This document shows positions 27,130 to 36,043 of a stretch of DNA of 64,000 nucleotides, one piece after another (position 1 is the stretch's first letter; each line of letters opens with the position of its first letter). Origin of the DNA: an uncultured Muribaculaceae bacterium (GTDB lineage: Bacteria; Bacteroidota; Bacteroidia; Bacteroidales; Muribaculaceae); contig CAKUQQ010000008.1 of NCBI GenBank assembly GCA_934675575.1, positions 87,093 through 151,092 of the forward strand. Direction: 5' to 3'. The notes beneath the pieces were generated by a model, which saw only the letters and a program-made list of their open reading frames with translations, made no database searches and was not told the origin of the DNA. The position numbers were made by a program, and so were the translations under genes.

Positions 27130-28431
27130 ATGAATTTTCTTAGGACAGCACTTGGATTTGACGCTTCCAAGACATCACTGCGCACCGAGCTGATAGCCGG
27201 AGCAACCACATTTCTCACAATGAGCTACATACTTGCCGTGAATCCGGCAATTTTGTCAACCACCGGAATGGATAAAGGGGCGCTGTTCACAGCCACGGCA
27301 CTTGCGGCAGCCATATCCACGCTGCTGCTGGCGTTTATGGCCAAGCTGCCGTTTGCCCAGGCACCGAGCATGGGGCTTAATGCCTTTTTTGCGTTCACCA
27401 TGTGCCAAGCCATGCACTTGTCGTGGCAGCAGTCGCTGGCGGCACTTTTTGTGGAGGGCGTGATTTTCATACTCATAACATTCATGAATGTGCGTGAAAA
27501 AATCCTTGACAGCATTCCGCGCAATTTGCGATACTCAATATCGGTGGGAATAGGAATGTTTATCGCATTTATAGGACTTAAAAATGCAGGAATAGTGGTT
27601 GCCAACCCCGACACGTTTGTGGCCTTGGGCAAATTTACGCCCGAAGCCTTGCTTGGCATTCTGGCAATAGTGCTCAGTGGTGTGCTGATAGCACGCCGGG
27701 TGAAGGGCGCATTGTTCATAGCCATAGTCATAGCTACGATAGTGGGCATTCCGATGGGGGTGACAAGCGTGCCGTCGGGGTGGCTGCCTGTGTCGGCACC
27801 ACACTCGGTGGCTCCTATTTTCTGCAAATTTGATTTCACTGGCTTCTTCAACCTCAACATGCTGCTGGTGATTTTCTCGCTGCTCATCATCAACATTTTC
27901 GACACTGTGGGCACGCTTGTGGGGCTTGCCGAGAAGACTGGCGTGGTGAGGGCAGACGGCAGCATACCGCGCGTGAAGGAAGCCATGCTTAGCGATGCCA
28001 TTGGCACAACTTGCGGAACGATATTGGGCAGCAGCACCGTCACCACATACGTGGAGAGCGCGTCGGGCATAGCCGAGGGAGGCCGTACCGGTGTAACTGC
28101 GTTTGTGACGGGAATGCTGTTTGTGGTGTCGTTGCTGCTCTCACCGCTGTTTCTGCTGATTCCGGCTGCCGCCACGAGCGGCGCGCTTGTGATGGTGGGT
28201 GTGCTGATGATTGACTCTGTGAAAAAAATAGAGTTGGGCGATGTGACGGAATCATTTCCGGCATTTATAACCATGATTACGATGGTGCTGTGCTACTCGA
28301 TTGCCGACGGCATTTGCCTGGGCATACTCAGCTATGTGGTGATGAAGGTGTGTACCAACAAATTTTCGCAACTTAACGCCACACTGGTGGTTTTGGCATT
28401 TTTGTTTGTGCTGAAATTCGTGGTGGATTGA
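27130..28431 (+). CDS. NCS2-family purine permease (AzgA/PbuG type)
   Basis: 433 residues, about 12-14 hydrophobic helices. Starts with the AzgA-type segment (RTELIAGATTFLTMSYILAVNPAILS), and has the PSMGLNAFFAF and the later TLVGLAEKTG, GSSTVTTYVESASGIAEGGRTG motifs of the hypoxanthine/guanine/adenine NCS2 subgroup. It imports a nucleobase with protons; which base is not readable. It is divergent to the ENPP-like gene; upstream a near-consensus TAACTTTC box lies at 27073-27080. Confidence 0.9.
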   Translation: MNFLRTALGFDASKTSLRTELIAGATTFLTMSYILAVNPAILSTTGMDKGALFTATALAAAISTLLLAFMAKLPFAQAPSMGLNAFFAFTMCQAMHLSWQQSLAALFVEGVIFILITFMNVREKILDSIPRNLRYSISVGIGMFIAFIGLKNAGIVVANPDTFVALGKFTPEALLGILAIVLSGVLIARRVKGALFIAIVIATIVGIPMGVTSVPSGWLPVSAPHSVAPIFCKFDFTGFFNLNMLLVIFSLLIINIFDTVGTLVGLAEKTGVVRADGSIPRVKEAMLSDAIGTTCGTILGSSTVTTYVESASGIAEGGRTGVTAFVTGMLFVVSLLLSPLFLLIPAAATSGALVMVGVLMIDSVKKIELGDVTESFPAFITMITMVLCYSIADGICLGILSYVVMKVCTNKFSQLNATLVVLAFLFVLKFVVD

Positions 28432-28453
28432 TAGGCTGGGAACAACCAACCAA

Positions 28454-28490
28454 TAAAAAAACAAACCTCACTTGGGGTTTGTTTTTTTAT
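28454..28490. terminator. Bidirectional terminator between permease and glpQ-like genes
   Basis: AAAAAACAAACC and GGTTTGTTTTTT form a stem with A-run on the left and T-run on the right, so it works for both convergent genes. Confidence 0.9.
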
Positions 28491-28543
28491 TATGAAACGG
28501 CGGTGCACAGAGATGCACTTTGCCGGCACTGTCTGGTGGGGGC

Positions 28544-29437
28544 TTAGTGGCGCTTGTGCTTCTTGAGATAATTTATTAACGCTTGCGGTCGGTCGGTCTG
28601 AATCAGGGCTGCGCCTTGCTTTAGAATCCAGCCCCAGGTTTCATCGGGCTCGTTAAGCTCCACGGCGCGGTCGTCGTCGTGGCCGGCGTTGAGCGAAGCC
28701 CACAGCGAGTTAATCCATATCTTAGAGCCATTTTCGTTTACTTTCTTGAGCAAGCGCAGCACGTCGGGCGTCACCTCTGAAAAGCAGCACTCGATGGCAA
28801 CAGGTTTCAGTGCCTTGTAACTGTCAATCATTTTCTCGGCATCGGGTTTGTTGAGATTGACGATGGGCATATATATCACTTTGTTGAGCACGTCGCCGTT
28901 GTCGGCCTTGACTTTGGCATAGTCGTAGCCAGACTTAATCACCACCTGGTCAGTAGTTCCGGTTTTTTCGAGCAGGGCATACACGTCTTTGAAATAGTCG
29001 TAACCTTTGTCGATGTTGATGAGAATTTTGCCTTTCGACAGGTTGAGCACCTCCTCAAGAGTGGGAATCTGGTGAAATGTGACACGACCCATGCCATTGC
29101 GCAGGTGAAATTTCTTGAGCTCGGCGAGAGTGTAGTCTGACACTTTGCCTTTGCCGTCGGTGGTGCGGTTTATGGTGTTGTCGTGCATCAGCACGAGTTG
29201 TCCGTCCTTGGTTTTGTGCAGGTCGATTTCAATCATGTCAACGCCCATGTCGATGCAGTTTTTGAATGCTTGCAGCGAGTTTTCTGGAGCATTACGCCAG
29301 TCGCCGCGATGCGACACCACCAGCACTTTCTTGGATTTGAAATCGTTGAGCTCTTTGACGAGATTTTTGCTTCTCTGCGCACAAACTGTGAGGCTTGTGG
29401 CAAGAAGTACAATCAGAAGAAGAATGTTTTTTTTCAT
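28544..29437 (-). CDS. Exported glycerophosphodiester phosphodiesterase
   Basis: Hydrolyses glycerophosphodiesters to glycerol-3-phosphate and an alcohol. From the ATG at 29435-29437 the product has 297 residues with a signal peptide (MKKNILLLIVLLATSLTVCA). GDPD motifs: HRGDWRNAPENS (His43, Arg44, Glu52), EIDLHKTKDGQLVLMHD (Glu70, Asp72, His85), and late TDRPQ. An in-frame TTG 33 bp upstream would add an unlikely prefix before the signal peptide, so I prefer the ATG. No glpT-like transporter is adjacent. Confidence 0.93.
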   Translation of the reverse strand: MKKNILLLIVLLATSLTVCAQRSKNLVKELNDFKSKKVLVVSHRGDWRNAPENSLQAFKNCIDMGVDMIEIDLHKTKDGQLVLMHDNTINRTTDGKGKVSDYTLAELKKFHLRNGMGRVTFHQIPTLEEVLNLSKGKILINIDKGYDYFKDVYALLEKTGTTDQVVIKSGYDYAKVKADNGDVLNKVIYMPIVNLNKPDAEKMIDSYKALKPVAIECCFSEVTPDVLRLLKKVNENGSKIWINSLWASLNAGHDDDRAVELNEPDETWGWILKQGAALIQTDRPQALINYLKKHKRH

Positions 29438-29564
29438 AAAAACAACAAAATAAAAGTTTGGTTTAATCAATCAATAAATTGATGCAATATTCGTCATTTT
29501 TCCTGACATACGCAAATTGAGAAAATGTATGTAAAAATTCTCTACAAAATTGTGGGCGACGGCA

Positions 29565-29594
29565 TTGCAGAAGCCGAAAAAGTGATTATCTTTG
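29565..29594 (+). promoter_or_regulatory. Distant promoter of the rluB-like gene
   Basis: TTG at 29565-29567, 19 bp, TATCTTTG at 29587-29594. The gene starts 300 bp later, giving a long leader. Confidence 0.7.
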
Positions 29595-29600
29595 CATTTG

Positions 29601-29894
29601 AATAATGCTGTGGTGTGAAAATTTGTTTGGCAGCTCCGCAGCTTAGAAAATTAACCGTTTCGGCCGAGAGGTCGAAGTTGGAAACTGTTTTGATTTATTG
29701 ATTTTGAAAATACTTTGATTATTTTTCTTACAGCAAAAGCAGCACGGAAATATTTTGACGCAACCAGCCCACGCCGCATGGCAGGAGGCGTTGTCGAGAG
29801 GGACTTTGTTGCATAGCTGCAAAAATATTAAGAAACAGTTTCTTGAGAAAAATTAATAATTAAAAAAGAGTTTAATTCTAAAGGTTGAAAAACT
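29601..29894 (+). other. Long 5' leader of the rluB-like gene
   Basis: About 290 nt without a sizeable ORF. It holds a possible 13-codon ORF directly at the 5' end (29605-29646, MLWCENLFGSSAA), several GC-rich islands between T-rich stretches, and a small AAGAAAC/GTTTCTT hairpin near 29830. A long leader is unusual here, as most promoters in the window lie within 60 bp of the start codon. It could carry a regulatory structure or a small RNA. Confidence 0.4.
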
Positions 29895-31253
29895 ATGGAA
29901 GAGAATTTAGAAAAGAAGCCTAAAAGACCGCGTATAAGCGCAATGAAGGCAAATTTGCAAGAAAACGCTAATCCATCACACTTTGAGAAGGTGGACTTTA
30001 ATGATGCCGGAAACGCTCCTGTAGAGGGAGAACATCAACAACGTCCGCAGCAGCCTCGTCAGGGATATGGTCGCCAGCCATATAACCAGGGCTACAATCG
30101 TGGCTACGGTCAGCCTCGTGGAGGTTATCAGCCACGCCAGCAGGGAGGTTACAATCCGAATTATCAAGGCGATGCCGACGGTGGCCGCCAAGCCGACGGC
30201 TACAATGCCCAGGGCGACGGACAAGGCTATCAGCCACGCCAACCACGCGGAGGCTATAACAACCCACGCGGCGGTTACGGCCAGCCTCGTGGCGGATATA
30301 ACCAGCAGCGCGGCGGTTACCATGGCCAACCACAACGTGGCGGTTACAACCAGCAACGCCAACAGGGCGGATATAACCCACAACGCGGTGGCTATCAGGG
30401 TCAGCAGCAACGCTACGGCAAGCCTCATCAGCCTAAGCCGCAACAGCAGTTTGCTCCAGCCGGACCACGACCACAAATGCGATTCACCCCACGTCCAAAA
30501 CCAGTGGAATATGAGCAGGCTCCAATAGACCCAAATGCACAGATTCGCTTGAACAAATTCATGGCAAACGCTGGTGTTTGCTCGCGCCGTGAGGCCGACG
30601 AGCTGATATTGAAGGGGCTTGTTAAGGTGAACGGTACTGCTGTGAATGAGCTGGGTGTGAAAATCACAGCCAAAGACACTGTGGAATATGACGGAAAAAT
30701 CGTGTCGCCAGAGAAGAAGTGCTACGTGCTTCTTAACAAGCCTAAAGACACGGTGACAACAGTTGACGACCCCAACGGCCGCAAGACTGTGATGGACTTG
30801 GTGAAAGGCGCTTGCGAAGAACGCATATATCCAGTGGGCCGTCTTGACCGCAACACCACAGGTGTGCTTCTGCTCACCAACGATGGCGATTTGGCATCGA
30901 AACTCACTCACCCGAAATATGTGAAAAAGAAAATATATCAAGTGTGGACCGACAAGCCAATCAGCGAGGAGGACATGCAACACATAGCCGATGGTGTGGA
31001 GCTTGACGACGGCCCAATACATGCCGACGCAATAAGCTATGTGTCGCCAACCGACCGCAAGCAAGCCGGAATTGAGATACACTCTGGCCGCAACAGAGTG
31101 GTGCGCCGCATTTTCGAGTCGCTTGGCTATCATGTGGTGAAACTTGACCGAGTGTATTTCGCAGGACTCACAAAGAAGAACCTGCCTCGTGGCCGTTGGC
31201 GCTACTTGACTCAGGAAGAGGTTAACTTCTTGAAGCAGGGTTCGTTTGAATAA
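29895..31253 (+). CDS. RluB/RsuA-family pseudouridine synthase with long RGG/QGGY-rich N-terminal extension
   Basis: Converts a specific uridine of rRNA (23S in RluB) to pseudouridine. The 452-residue protein has three parts: a Lys-rich start, ~150 residues of low complexity with repeated RGGY, QQRGGYN and PQRGGY units (residues ~50-180), and a catalytic part from ~215: S4 domain (IRLNKFMANAGVCSRREADELI), then the RsuA signature GRLDRNTTGVLLLTNDG with catalytic Asp318. The Gly/Arg/Tyr/Gln tail resembles RNA-binding, phase-separating RGG domains. Such extensions exist in Bacteroidetes relatives as far as I recall. Gene is followed by asnS after 91 bp. Confidence 0.92.
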   Translation: MEENLEKKPKRPRISAMKANLQENANPSHFEKVDFNDAGNAPVEGEHQQRPQQPRQGYGRQPYNQGYNRGYGQPRGGYQPRQQGGYNPNYQGDADGGRQADGYNAQGDGQGYQPRQPRGGYNNPRGGYGQPRGGYNQQRGGYHGQPQRGGYNQQRQQGGYNPQRGGYQGQQQRYGKPHQPKPQQQFAPAGPRPQMRFTPRPKPVEYEQAPIDPNAQIRLNKFMANAGVCSRREADELILKGLVKVNGTAVNELGVKITAKDTVEYDGKIVSPEKKCYVLLNKPKDTVTTVDDPNGRKTVMDLVKGACEERIYPVGRLDRNTTGVLLLTNDGDLASKLTHPKYVKKKIYQVWTDKPISEEDMQHIADGVELDDGPIHADAISYVSPTDRKQAGIEIHSGRNRVVRRIFESLGYHVVKLDRVYFAGLTKKNLPRGRWRYLTQEEVNFLKQGSFE

Positions 31254-31285
31254 AGCACTGGTCTTAAAAAAGAAGGAATAATTTC

Positions 31286-31327
31286 GCGTTGGGTTTAGTG
31301 GCGCAAACCGCGTTGCGGAGCCAACGC
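31286..31327 (+). promoter_or_regulatory. Structured leader element upstream of asnS
   Basis: GCGTTGG (31286-31292) pairs with CCAACGC (31321-31327); inside, GGTTT/AAACC and CCGC/GCGG can each form a hairpin, giving a compact three-way junction 17 nt before the start codon. No T-run follows, so it is not an obvious terminator. Confidence 0.35.
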
Positions 31328-31344
31328 TAAAAAACACATAACAA

Positions 31345-32751
31345 ATGGCACTTAAAAGAACAAAAATAGTAGATGTGTTCGGTAACTCAGAGCTTGTGGG
31401 CGAGAAGGTGTGTGTGAAAGGCTGGGTGAGAACTCGCCGTGGCAACAAGCACGTTCAGTTCATAGCCCTGAATGACGGCTCTACGATTAACAACTTGCAG
31501 ATTGTGGTGGATTTGGAGAAGTTCAGCGATGAATTTCTGAAACCAATCACAACAGGCTCAAGCCTGCATGTGGAGGGTGAGCTTGTGGCTTCGCAAGGCA
31601 AGGGGCAGAGTGTGGAGATTCAAGCCGAGAGCATTGAAATCTATGGAACTGCCGACCCAGAGGAGTATCCGCTGCAAAAGAAAGGCCACACGCTTGAGTT
31701 TCTGCGTGAAAAGGCTCACCTGCGCATGAGAACCAACACGTTTGGAGCAGTGTTTCGCATACGCCACAACTTGGCTTTTGCAATACACAAGTTCTTCAAC
31801 GACCACGGCTTCTTCTATCTGAACACACCTCTCATCACTGAGAGCGATGCCGAGGGAGCTGGCGACATGTTTCAGGTGACAACGCTTGACCTCAACGACC
31901 TGCCAAAGACAGAGGACGGCAAGGTGGATTACAGCAAGGACTTCTTTGGCAAGCCTACAAATCTCACTGTGTCGGGTCAGCTTGAAGGCGAGCTTGGCGC
32001 TACGTCGCTTGGCGCAATCTACACTTTCGGCCCAACGTTCCGTGCTGAGAACAGTAACACTCCGCGCCACTTGGCAGAGTTCTGGATGATAGAGCCAGAG
32101 GTGGCTTTCATTGACCTGCCGGAGCTTATGGACCTGGAGGAAGAGTTTGTGAAATATTGCGTGAAATATGCACTCGACCACTGCAAGGACGACATAGAAT
32201 TCCTGAACAAGTTTATTGACAACGGACTGATAGAAAGATTGCAGAGCGTGCTTAAAGAGGACTTCGTGCGTCTGCCATACACTGAGGGTGTGAAGATACT
32301 TGAAGAAGCACAGAAAAATGGTGCAAACTTTGAGTTCCCGGTGTCGTGGGGTGTTGACTTGGCAAGTGAGCATGAACGCTACTTGGTGGAGCACCACTTC
32401 AAGCGTCCGGTTATCATGACCGACTATCCTAAGGACATCAAGGCATTCTATATGAAGCAGAATGAGGACGGCAAGACGATGCAAGGCACCGACGTGCTGT
32501 TCCCGCAAATAGGTGAAATCATAGGCGGTTCGGTGAGGGAAGAGAGCTATGAGAAACTCATGGCCGAAATAGACCGTCGCCACATGAAGCACGACAACTT
32601 GTGGTGGTATTTGGAAACTCGCAAGTTTGGCACTGTGCCTCACGGCGGATTTGGACTTGGATTTGAGCGTCTGGTGCTGTTTGTGACAGGAATGCAGAAC
32701 ATACGCGACGTGATTCCTTTCCCACGCACACCAAAGAATGCGGAGTTCTAA
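31345..32751 (+). CDS. asnS: Asparaginyl-tRNA synthetase
   Basis: Class II synthetase charging tRNA-Asn. The 468-residue protein starts with the OB-fold anticodon-binding domain ([27 protein letters not shown]), followed by the catalytic core: motif 1 around [18 protein letters not shown], motif 2 [21 protein letters not shown] and motif 3 [15 protein letters not shown]. Asn-specific features (an insertion after [12 protein letters not shown]) and length fit AsnRS instead of AspRS. It lies 91 bp behind the pseudouridine synthase gene. Confidence 0.97.
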   Translation: MALKRTKIVDVFGNSELVGEKVCVKGWVRTRRGNKHVQFIALNDGSTINNLQIVVDLEKFSDEFLKPITTGSSLHVEGELVASQGKGQSVEIQAESIEIYGTADPEEYPLQKKGHTLEFLREKAHLRMRTNTFGAVFRIRHNLAFAIHKFFNDHGFFYLNTPLITESDAEGAGDMFQVTTLDLNDLPKTEDGKVDYSKDFFGKPTNLTVSGQLEGELGATSLGAIYTFGPTFRAENSNTPRHLAEFWMIEPEVAFIDLPELMDLEEEFVKYCVKYALDHCKDDIEFLNKFIDNGLIERLQSVLKEDFVRLPYTEGVKILEEAQKNGANFEFPVSWGVDLASEHERYLVEHHFKRPVIMTDYPKDIKAFYMKQNEDGKTMQGTDVLFPQIGEIIGGSVREESYEKLMAEIDRRHMKHDNLWWYLETRKFGTVPHGGFGLGFERLVLFVTGMQNIRDVIPFPRTPKNAEF

Positions 32752-32817
32752 CAAAAAGCAGCCGCACACTGCGGCAATGATGAGAATTTTCTAAATTCTA
32801 TTCCATCATAAATCTTG

Positions 32818-32860
32818 AAGGGCGACCTGGCTGATGAAGTCAAGTCGCCTTTTGGTTTTT
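32818..32860 (+). terminator. Terminator of asnS
   Basis: AGGGCGAC pairs with GTCGCCTT, then TTTTGGTTTTT. A second small hairpin (GCCGCACACTGCGGC) is directly after the stop codon. Confidence 0.7.
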
Positions 32861-32899
32861 GAGTGGCTGTTGCGAATGGAGTGGCATGATGACGTATGA

Positions 32900-32937
32900 A
32901 AAATAAAAGGCGGCCTCCGGTGAGGAGGCTGCCTTTA
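32900..32937 (-). terminator. Terminator of rplS
   Basis: On the minus strand AAAGGCAGCCTCC pairs with GGAGGCCGCCTTT (one mismatch) and TATTTTT follows. Confidence 0.9.
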
Positions 32938-32970
32938 TGGTCTTTTCGGTTGTGTTGTGACTTCCGAGAA

Positions 32971-33330
32971 TTACTTCTTGACCAACACACGGCGCTCTTT
33001 GATGCGAGCTTTCTTGCCGGTGAGTTTGCGCAGATAGTAGATTCTTGCACGGCGCACACGACCAAACTTGTTTACAACGATGTTGTCGATGAATGGAGAA
33101 TCCATCGGGAAGATACGCTCAACACCGATGTTGTCGCTAACCTTGCGCACAGTGAAACGTTTCTTGTCGCCTTCGCCGTTGATTTTAATCACAACGCCGC
33201 GGTATTGCTGAATACGCTCCTTGTTACCCTCTTTGATGCGGTAAGCAACTGTGATAGTGTCACCTGGTTGGAAAACCGGAAGTTCTTTTTTAGCAGCAAA
33301 TGCTTGCTCTGCAACTTTAATTAAGTCCAT
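32971..33330 (-). CDS. rplS: 50S ribosomal protein L19
   Basis: L19 lies at the interface of the ribosomal subunits. The ATG at 33328-33330 gives 119 residues beginning MDLIKVAEQAF; an upstream in-frame start would add 22 atypical residues. Signature parts: FQPGDTITVAYRIKEGNKERIQQYRGVVI, ERIFPMDSPFIDNI and VRRARIYYLRKLTGKKARIKE. Length matches the family. It is transcribed alone from a good promoter. Confidence 0.97.
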   Translation of the reverse strand: MDLIKVAEQAFAAKKELPVFQPGDTITVAYRIKEGNKERIQQYRGVVIKINGEGDKKRFTVRKVSDNIGVERIFPMDSPFIDNIVVNKFGRVRRARIYYLRKLTGKKARIKERRVLVKK

Positions 33331-33416
33331 TTTTGTTTTATGTTTTTGTATATATACAATACTTATGCAACATTCGCGGGCCACTCTTTTTCCCACCAGA
33401 GGTTACAAAAGCGGTG

Positions 33417-33446
33417 CAAATTTACGGCTTTTTTCTTAAACAGCAA
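33417..33446 (-). promoter_or_regulatory. Promoter of rplS
   Basis: Minus-strand TAAATTTG (33417-33424) with TTG 19 bp upstream (33444-33446). The leader is ~80 nt. Confidence 0.7.
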
Positions 33447-33494
33447 AATTTCAAGACAATAAGCGTTGTCATGTAGAGTCAACAAGCGAAAAAA

Positions 33495-34088
33495 TCAGTC
33501 TTCAAGATATTGCTTGACATAGAGGTCGCAGCAGGCAGCAAGCTCATCATACCACTCTTGGCCAAAACGGCGGATTAGCGGCTCTTTGAGAAACTGATAT
33601 ATGCGCAGCTTGTTTTTGCGTCCAAGCACCTCGGCGCTCTTGCATATTTTCCATCGGTGGTAGTTGACGGTGGTGACGTTTGGGAACACCTTGACGCGAG
33701 CAGGGTAGAGGTAGCAAGAAATGGGCTTCTGGAAGTCGATGCGCCCTTGGCGGTAGGCGCGGTCGATGGCGCACTCACACACGCCGCCTGGGGCATAGCA
33801 TGTGAACACGCAGTTTTTGCCGTTGACGATAGACGTTACAAGTTCGCCGTCGCTGTCAAGATATGCCACGCCGTTTTCCTTGATCTCCCGTTGTGCCTGC
33901 GGCAGCAAGTCGTCCCATATAGCCGGCAATATCTCTTTGAGTTTTTTGAATTCGTCGTTGGTGATGGGTGCTCCGGCATCGCCTTCAATGCAGCAAGCCC
34001 CCTTGCAGGCATCTATATTGCAGCAAAAGAAGCGTTCGGCCAGCTCGGAGCTGACCACGGTTTCGCCTATTTGAAACATAGTGTTCAA
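33495..34088 (-). CDS. DUF3109 family cysteine-rich protein
   Basis: 197 residues. An N-terminal cluster FFCCNIDACKGACCIEGDAGAP and later FTCYAPGGVCECAIDRAY and KPISCYLYP contain at least nine cysteines arranged like the YkgJ/DUF3109 group, believed to bind zinc or an iron-sulfur cluster. Function unknown. The true start may be MFQIGE at residue 4. It lies ~37 bp after cdaA on the same strand and may be the last gene of the folP-cdaA unit. No membrane segment. Confidence 0.85.
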   Translation of the reverse strand: MNTMFQIGETVVSSELAERFFCCNIDACKGACCIEGDAGAPITNDEFKKLKEILPAIWDDLLPQAQREIKENGVAYLDSDGELVTSIVNGKNCVFTCYAPGGVCECAIDRAYRQGRIDFQKPISCYLYPARVKVFPNVTTVNYHRWKICKSAEVLGRKNKLRIYQFLKEPLIRRFGQEWYDELAACCDLYVKQYLED

Positions 34089-34124
34089 TTCGTTTGTTTA
34101 TTGGATTTTTTGTTATAGAGTCGG

Positions 34125-34904
34125 TCAGCTTTGTGCAATCTCGCTTAGGGCGTGCTCAAGCTCGGTGCTTGTGAGCTTGAGATGAATTTCGCCCTTATGG
34201 GCATAGGAAATGTTGCCAGTTTCCTCCGAAACCACTACAGCCACGGCATCTGTTGACTGCGAAATGCCAAGCGCGGAGCGGTGGCGCAAACCAAGATAGC
34301 GTGGCAGATTTGTGTCGTGCGACACCGGCAGAATGCAGCCGGCACTCATTATCTTGTCGTTGGCTATGATGAGCGCACCGTCGTGGAGCGGACTGTTTTT
34401 GAAAAATATGTTCTCGATGAGGCGCACGTTGACGTTGGCGTCGATTATGTCGCCTGTGTGCTCGTAGTCGTCAAGCGGCATGGAACGCTCTATGACGATG
34501 AGCGCACCTGTTTTTGATTTCGACATGCTCATGCAGGCATACACCACAGGCATAATCCACCGCTTGCGCTCGTCGGCAGCCTCGCGCCGCCATAGCTTGG
34601 CAAGAAATCCCCAGCCCTTGTGCGAGCCAAGCTCGGTGAGAAAACGCTTGATTTGGTCTTGAAACAAAATCACGAGAATGAACAAGCCAATGTCGATGAA
34701 CTTGTCCATGATTGTGCCTATGAGGCGCATGTCGAGAATTTTATACATCACTACCCACGAAATCACAAAGGCGAGCACACCTATGAAGATGTTGATTGTG
34801 CCCGACTCCTTCATTGTGCGGTAGATGTAGAAAAGCAGTGTGGCCACGAGAAGAATGTCTATGACATCTTTTATGCCAAACATGTTGAACAACACGTCGT
34901 CCAT
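34125..34904 (-). CDS. cdaA: Membrane diadenylate cyclase CdaA (c-di-AMP synthase)
   Basis: Makes the second messenger c-di-AMP from two ATP. The 259-residue protein has three N-terminal membrane helices (VIDILLVATLLFYIY, INIFIGVLAFVISWVVMY, IDIGLFILVILF) and the DAC domain with its DGA motif (LHDGALI) and RHR motif (LGLRHRSALG). No CdaR gene is next door, unlike in Firmicutes. It starts 15 bp after folP on the same strand, the arrangement I know from other Bacteroidetes. Confidence 0.93.
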   Translation of the reverse strand: MDDVLFNMFGIKDVIDILLVATLLFYIYRTMKESGTINIFIGVLAFVISWVVMYKILDMRLIGTIMDKFIDIGLFILVILFQDQIKRFLTELGSHKGWGFLAKLWRREAADERKRWIMPVVYACMSMSKSKTGALIVIERSMPLDDYEHTGDIIDANVNVRLIENIFFKNSPLHDGALIIANDKIMSAGCILPVSHDTNLPRYLGLRHRSALGISQSTDAVAVVVSEETGNISYAHKGEIHLKLTSTELEHALSEIAQS

Positions 34905-34919
34905 AGTGCGAGGGGAAAT

Positions 34920-35789
34920 TTAATCGTTTGTTGAACTTAGCGTTTTCATAACTATTGTGCGAGCCTCCACTGCGGCTTTCACATCGTGAACGCGCAAAAT
35001 GTGGGCGCCTTTAGCAAGGGAAATCGTGTTGAGCACGGTGGTGGCATTGAGAGCCTCGGCTGGTGTGCAGCCAAGCAGCTTGTAAATCATTGATTTGCGC
35101 GAAATGCCAACGAGCAGTGGCACATTGAGCGAATGAAACCGCTCAAGGTGGTTCATCATCTCATAGTTTTGGTCGAGCGTTTTGCTGAAACCGAAACCTG
35201 GGTCGGCAATCACATCGGTTGCGCCAAGGTCGCAGAGGGTGGCGATTTTCTGTGCCAGATAGTCGATGACCTCGGTGGTGACGTTGGTGTAATCGGTGAG
35301 CGACTGCATGGTGGTGAAGTCGCCGCGCATGTGCATCAACACGTATGGCACATTGAGCTTTGCCACAGTGGCAAACATTTCGCTGTCGAGAATGCCACCC
35401 GAAACGTCATTGATGATGTCGGCTCCAAGCTCCTCAACGCACCGGCGAGCCACATCGGCACGGAAAGTGTCAATGGAAATGACGGCCTTGGGGGCGTGGC
35501 GGTGCACTGCCTCAATTCCGGCTTTAAGCCGTGCAAACTCCTCGGCTGAAGCAACATCGCTTGCGTTTGGGCGTGATGAGTAGCCGCCTATGTCGATAAT
35601 ATCGGCGTTCTCGTCTAAAAGACGTTTTACTTTGGCTTCAATTTTCTCACTGCTGTCGCAGCGGCTGCCGGCATAGAAAGAGTCGGGAGTGGCATTTAGA
35701 ATGCCCATGACCAAAGGCTGCGAAAATGTCACGTTCTCGCCTTTGATGCGCAGGGTGAATGGCTTGAATGATTGGTTGGTGGTACTCAT
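34920..35789 (-). CDS. folP: Dihydropteroate synthase
   Basis: Joins p-aminobenzoate to hydroxymethyl-dihydropterin pyrophosphate in folate synthesis; the target of sulfonamides. The 289-residue TIM-barrel protein has MGILNATPDSF near the start, IDIGGYSSRPNA, SIDTFRADVA, INDVSGG, DPGFGFSK and GISRKSM, i.e. all conserved substrate-binding loops. Followed directly by cdaA. An upstream TAATTTCG-like box on the minus strand near 35800-35815 may be its promoter. Confidence 0.95.
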   Translation of the reverse strand: MSTTNQSFKPFTLRIKGENVTFSQPLVMGILNATPDSFYAGSRCDSSEKIEAKVKRLLDENADIIDIGGYSSRPNASDVASAEEFARLKAGIEAVHRHAPKAVISIDTFRADVARRCVEELGADIINDVSGGILDSEMFATVAKLNVPYVLMHMRGDFTTMQSLTDYTNVTTEVIDYLAQKIATLCDLGATDVIADPGFGFSKTLDQNYEMMNHLERFHSLNVPLLVGISRKSMIYKLLGCTPAEALNATTVLNTISLAKGAHILRVHDVKAAVEARTIVMKTLSSTND

Positions 35790-35977
35790 CTTATTTATTT
35801 TTTCACGAAATTACTAAAAAAAGCACTAACCCCCAAAAGGTTATTGGAATTGTGTGGCATGGCGGCTGATGACCGGTTTTGCAAGTGTGTGCGAGATGAG
35901 GGCTGAGAAAAAGACGTTTTTTCGGATTTTTCAAATCTAAATGCCACGGTGATAGTGGAAAACTGGCATGGATTTTG

Positions 35978-35985
35978 TAACTTTG
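35978..35985 (+). promoter_or_regulatory. Promoter box of gpmI
   Basis: TAACTTTG, with a weak TGG-type upstream element; ~58 bp before the ATG. Confidence 0.55.
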
Positions 35986-36043
35986 CATACTGAAACAGAG
36001 AAAGGTAAAAAACAACTAAATAGATACATATATCGTAGATATT

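Noticed and set aside
27225..28274. About 350-codon minus-strand frame opposite the purine permease
   Set aside because: Met/Ser/Pro-rich, no family; the plus strand has all NCS2 motifs.
30040..30430. DNA-level tandem repeat or CRISPR-like array in the rluB-like gene
   Set aside because: Repeats are irregular, in frame and encode RGGY-type protein repeats; no uniform spacers.
29976..31448. Long minus-strand open frame (about 490 codons) opposite the pseudouridine synthase gene
   Set aside because: It lies fully against a well-recognised gene and its protein (Leu/Ala/Thr-rich repeats) is the mirror of the RGGY repeats.
31558..32769. About 400-codon minus-strand frame opposite asnS
   Set aside because: Shadow of codon bias; asnS is certain.
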